In this document: piece by piece, positions 61,102-64,000 of the stretch
Layout of the letters: every line of letters begins with the position of its first letter
Numbering within the stretch: the first letter of the stretch is position 1
From: Brevibacillus humidisoli
Lineage (GTDB): Bacteria; Bacillota; Bacilli; Brevibacillales; Brevibacillaceae
Direction: 5' to 3'
NCBI RefSeq assembly: GCF_020923435.1
Contig: NZ_CP087263.1
Coordinates: 496,001 to 560,000 of the forward strand
DNA length: 64,000 nucleotides
Notes under the pieces: generated by a model
What the model was told of the DNA's origin: nothing
Database searches by the model: none
Seen by the model: the letters and a program-made list of their open reading frames with translations, nothing else
Translations under genes and position numbers: made by a program

Positions 61102-62061
61102 ATGAAAACAGATGACCTGATTTCTGCCGCCGGGTCTGGTTTGTTGGCGGTCGCCTATCCCATCCGCAAACGGTTGAGATGGGCTTTTTTTGCCTTGTTG
61201 CTGGGCGTGTTGGTTGCGGGCTTTTGGAATTATCACCTGGTGGACGGATTTGGCCGGGAGATCGTCGCCGGCAAGTTGATCGGCGACACCCAAGCGCTTG
61301 CCGGTACATCTGGCGAAAACGGTTGGGGGGTTGGTTTTTTATTTGCCGCAGTAGCTGGTCTGGCGGCCACGTTTACGGCCTGTAACTGTGTTGTTTTCGC
61401 GATGTTGCCGGGACTTACCTGTTCGGCGGAAGGAGCATCACAGCGAACCCATGTGCTGCGAGCCTTAGGGATATTCACAGCAGCGGTGGTCGCAGTAAAT
61501 GTGGCCTATGGATGGTATGTCGGCTCGTTGGGGCCGGAAGCGATTCAGGCGTACAACGAACGATCGATGCGGCTGCTGCAGGCCCAGGTCACCTTTAGCA
61601 TGCTCGGCTTGATCCTGCTGGCATGGGGAATCATTTCTTTTGGCTTCGCCGATCGGCTGATTTCCAGGCTGTCCATGAAGACGAGGCTGTTTTTCTCATC
61701 AACGTTGACAAGGGCAGGACTGATGGGCATTCTCGTCGGATTTTTTTCGGTAGGCAGACCGTTCCCCGTCTTCCGCGATTTCCTCACGTATGCAGCCAGC
61801 ATCAACAACCCGCTGTACGGCGGAGCGGCAATGGCCATCCAGGGATTGGGCCAAATTGCGGTCATGGTCGCGCTGTTCCTGCTGCTCTTTTGGCTGTTCG
61901 GCAAGCGAATCGCGCGCTGGGTCTCAGAGAAGCCGCAGCAGATGGAACTGCTCAGTGCCTTCGCTCTGATGGCAGGGGGAGCTTACTTTGTCTACTACTG
62001 GGGCTTGGCGTTTGCCTTTGACATTGGCCGCTGGGGCTTCAAGCTGCAGTGGTACGGTTGA
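61102..62061 (+). CDS. DsbD/CcdA-like integral membrane protein
   Basis: This 319-residue protein has about seven membrane segments. The stretch AATFTACNCVVFAMLPGLT has paired Cys residues at a helix start, and GRPFPVFRDFLTYAASINNPLYGG is a Pro-rich segment. Both resemble DsbD/CcdA electron-transfer membrane proteins. The exact family is not recognised. GAGGG lies six bases before ATG 61102. The 227 bases before it hold no convincing gene; membership in the lipopeptide cluster is uncertain. Confidence 0.7.
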   Translation: MKTDDLISAAGSGLLAVAYPIRKRLRWAFFALLLGVLVAGFWNYHLVDGFGREIVAGKLIGDTQALAGTSGENGWGVGFLFAAVAGLAATFTACNCVVFAMLPGLTCSAEGASQRTHVLRALGIFTAAVVAVNVAYGWYVGSLGPEAIQAYNERSMRLLQAQVTFSMLGLILLAWGIISFGFADRLISRLSMKTRLFFSSTLTRAGLMGILVGFFSVGRPFPVFRDFLTYAASINNPLYGGAAMAIQGLGQIAVMVALFLLLFWLFGKRIARWVSEKPQQMELLSAFALMAGGAYFVYYWGLAFAFDIGRWGFKLQWYG

Positions 62062-62201
62062 TGGAGCCGCAGACTGTATGTACCGAGGAAATTGCCAAGA
62101 GTTGTGGACGTCCTAAATCAGATTTGGAAACACAAACGGCCGTCTAGTTTTATGGCAGAAGTGTCGGTAAGTTGCAGAGCCGAAGAATGATCTGCACGAT
62201 G

Positions 62202-62246
62202 AGCCAAGCGTCTTTCTTGAGAACTGACGCTGGCTATTTTTATTTC
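62202..62246 (+). terminator. Terminator after the membrane protein gene
   Basis: AGCCAAGCGTC (62202-62212) pairs with GACGCTGGCT (62226-62235) with one bulge, followed by ATTTTTATTT. The gap 62062-62419 holds no gene besides this and the promoter below. Confidence 0.7.
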
Positions 62247-62253
62247 TGTCAAC

Positions 62254-62281
62254 TTGTCATAATTGATACTTATCGTAATAA
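62254..62281 (+). promoter_or_regulatory. Predicted promoter of the CNNM/CorC gene
   Basis: TTGTCA (62254-62259) and TAATAA (62276-62281) are 16 bases apart, leaving a leader of about 130 bases. A second possible -10 (TAAGAT near 62330) is present. Confidence 0.4.
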
Positions 62282-62419
62282 CAGGAAAAGCATGCCGCAC
62301 TTTTGCAGTGTATTCCCTCGTATATGGTAAGATTAAGTAAAGAGAATAGAAATGATAGGTAACATGGCAGTCAGTAAATCAATCGTTGTACGAATCAATC
62401 GTGAGATAGGAGTGTCTAC

Positions 62420-63739
62420 ATGCTTGTATTTAATTTATTTCTTGTAGCTTTGCTAATTATCGCCACAGCCTTTTTCGTTGCTGCTGAGTTTGCTATCGTC
62501 CGACTCCGATCCAGTAGGGTTGATCAAATGGTGATAGAAGGGAAAAAAAATGCACAGGCTGTCCAGCGGGTAACAAGCAACTTGGATGGTTATCTGTCAG
62601 CCTGTCAGTTAGGCATTACTATTACGGCTTTGGGTCTAGGTTGGCTCGGAGAACCCACAGTTGAACGTATTCTGGAACCAGTTTTTGAACATTACGGTCT
62701 TCCCGCTGGAATCAGTGCTGTATTATCCTTTGTGATCGCTTTTGCCACCATCACGTTTCTTCATGTGGTTCTAGGTGAGCTTGCACCTAAGACAGTTGCT
62801 ATACAGAAAGCTGAATTCGTCAGTTTGCTTACGGCAAAGCCGTTGATTTTTTTCTATAAAGTGATGTACCCCTTTATTTGGAGTTTAAATGGTTCCGCTA
62901 ACTGGTTTGTACGCCTCTTTGGTATAAAGCCGGCAAAAGAACATGAAGAAGCACACTCTGAAGAAGAATTGCGCATTATTTTAACGGAGAGTTATAAAAG
63001 CGGCAAAATCAATCAATCGGAGTACAGCTACGTTAACAGGATTTTTACGTTCGATGAAAGACTTGCCCGAGAAATTATGGTTCCCAGAACAGACATGGTA
63101 TGTATCGATCTTCACGATGACAGGAAGCAGGTTATTAAAATGATGAAAACAGAACAGTACACCCGTTTTCCTGTCATGGATGGGGACAAGGATCAGATTA
63201 AAGGGTTCATAAACACGAAACAGTTTTTTATGCAGATAAGTGAAGATCCAGATTTGGACCTCTCGACGTTTATCCAGCCCGTGCTTACGATCTCAGAGGC
63301 GATACCCATAAAAAATCTGCTCCGCAAAATGCAGCAGCAGCATGTCCATATGGCTATACTGGTCGACGAATATGGAGGAACATCGGGGTTGATAACGATC
63401 GAGGATATATTAGAGGAGATCGTTGGCGAGATTAGAGACGAGTTTGATAAAGAGGAACCTCTGGAGATTGAGATGATTGGTGAGGATCACATCATGGTTG
63501 ACGGTAAGGTATCATTGGATACCATAAGCAATATGTTGCATGTAGAACTGGAAAATGAGAACTTCGATACGATAGGAGGATGGCTCTATGCTGTAAATCC
63601 GACATTAAAGAAAAATGTGGCATGGCAGTACGGAACCCTGCATTTTACGATAAGGGAGAAGGATCGCCATCGCATTCGGAAGGTAGAGATTTCAAAGGTG
63701 AAAGAGCCATCCAAAAATGATGGCAAAGAAGAAGAGTAA
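62420..63739 (+). CDS. CNNM/CorC-type membrane protein with CBS domains
   Basis: This 439-residue protein has an N-terminal DUF21 (CNNM) domain of three or four membrane segments with QLGITITALGLGWLGEPTVE and HVVLGELAPKTVA. A CBS pair follows (about 205-325; VPRTDMVCIDLHDD and AILVDEYGGTSGLITIEDILEEIVGEI), then a C-terminal CorC_HlyC domain (FDTIGGWLYAVNP). Such proteins are linked to magnesium efflux or to ion-stress tolerance. AGGAGTG lies seven bases before ATG 62420. Codon use is more AT-rich than in the NRPS region. Terminated at about 63765. Confidence 0.93.
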   Translation: MLVFNLFLVALLIIATAFFVAAEFAIVRLRSSRVDQMVIEGKKNAQAVQRVTSNLDGYLSACQLGITITALGLGWLGEPTVERILEPVFEHYGLPAGISAVLSFVIAFATITFLHVVLGELAPKTVAIQKAEFVSLLTAKPLIFFYKVMYPFIWSLNGSANWFVRLFGIKPAKEHEEAHSEEELRIILTESYKSGKINQSEYSYVNRIFTFDERLAREIMVPRTDMVCIDLHDDRKQVIKMMKTEQYTRFPVMDGDKDQIKGFINTKQFFMQISEDPDLDLSTFIQPVLTISEAIPIKNLLRKMQQQHVHMAILVDEYGGTSGLITIEDILEEIVGEIRDEFDKEEPLEIEMIGEDHIMVDGKVSLDTISNMLHVELENENFDTIGGWLYAVNPTLKKNVAWQYGTLHFTIREKDRHRIRKVEISKVKEPSKNDGKEEE

Positions 63740-63764
63740 TATTCATTACATACTTGTTTACTTC

Positions 63765-63800
63765 AGCAGGCTTCGGGGGAAAGAAGCCTGCTTTTCCTTT
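63765..63800 (+). terminator. Intrinsic terminator
   Basis: AGCAGGCTTC (63765-63774) pairs perfectly with GAAGCCTGCT (63783-63792), followed by TTTCCTTT. Confidence 0.8.
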
Positions 63801-63893
63801 CGGTCAACCCGATAGCAAAACGTTGTAAATCGATCGTATGTGCTCACCCATTGGCAAGCCCCATATTTGATAATAGGCTTGATGCCCCTATCA

Positions 63894-63908
63894 TTTATGA
63901 TTCATAAA
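63894..63908. promoter_or_regulatory. 15-bp palindrome near the window end
   Basis: TTTATGATTCATAAA is a perfect 7-1-7 inverted repeat, a possible operator for a gene beyond the window. Otherwise nothing is seen in 63801-64000. Confidence 0.3.
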
Positions 63909-64000
63909 ATGAGTTACAGAACCAATTACTACGTAGGGTTTCCTCGGTTGTCCGGCAACAAGAAAGAAATGTGTCGCGACGGCGACTGACAAAATGGTAA

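Noticed and set aside
60813-61115. A 100-codon frame between the ATP-grasp gene and the membrane protein gene
   Set aside because: It begins inside the ATP-grasp gene, lacks a ribosome site and overlaps the next start. It could hide a short peptide (ATG near 60971) but nothing supports that.
1-64000. CRISPR arrays, tRNA and rRNA genes
   Set aside because: No regularly spaced repeats with unique spacers, no tRNA cloverleaf and no rRNA segments were noticed in reading the window; a dedicated scan was not possible.

Overview
The window is about 64 kb of chromosome from a spore-forming Gram-positive bacterium. The GC content is moderate, Shine-Dalgarno sequences are strong, GTG and TTG starts are frequent, and lipoproteins, a SpoVR protein and large NRPS genes are present. 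A Brevibacillus/Paenibacillus-type Firmicute fits best; this is inference from gene style, not a proven identification. No rRNA, tRNA or CRISPR array was seen.

Region 1 (1-9.1 kb) is an accessory patchwork. It has the 3' end of an RHS polymorphic toxin gene with a small downstream putative immunity gene, and an intact IS256-family element with a long hairpin after its transposase. A frameshifted gene remnant abuts the IS. A rolling-circle-type Rep-like gene follows, with inverted repeats upstream and a convergent small Xre repressor. Then come a membrane-anchored penicillin-acylase-family enzyme, an MBL-fold hydrolase, and a stretch of decayed genes.

Region 2 (9.1-29.1 kb) is dominated by cell-wall recycling. 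One operon (9.7-18.8 kb) encodes a MurR-type regulator, an AmiE-like serine hydrolase, a carbohydrate ABC importer without its ATPase, a BadF-type amino-sugar kinase, MurQ, NagA and NagB. This is a PTS-independent route for MurNAc/GlcNAc. A second operon (22.4-29.1 kb) encodes a VanX/DdpX D-Ala-D-Ala dipeptidase with a dipeptide ABC importer and an Xre-cupin regulator. Two of its transporter genes carry one-base homopolymer frameshifts. Between the two operons are a CxxC thioredoxin-fold protein, a MarR regulator with a Cys-rich tail coupled to a MOSC protein, and an EamA transporter.

Region 3 (29.3-62 kb) starts with spoVR and then holds what looks like a complete lipopeptide gene cluster. 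It comprises asparagine synthetase, an MFS exporter, a penicillin-acylase paralogue with no signal sequence, and two NRPSs. The first is FAAL-ACP-C-A-T-C*-A-T and the second is C-A-T-C-A-T-C-A-T-TE. They are followed by an argininosuccinate-lyase-like enzyme, a GHMP (threonine-type) kinase, a cysteine-synthase-like PLP enzyme and an ATP-grasp ligase. The lyase, kinase and PLP enzyme match the gene set known to make 2,3-diaminobutyrate from threonine in friulimicin- and pacidamycin-type clusters. Hand-read adenylation codes suggest fatty acyl-Thr-X-Pro-Val-Asn, with X (an acidic pocket) plausibly 2,3-diaminobutyrate. A DsbD/CcdA-like membrane protein follows.

Region 4 (62.4-64 kb) carries a CNNM/CorC-type membrane protein with CBS domains in a more AT-rich style, ending in a terminator.
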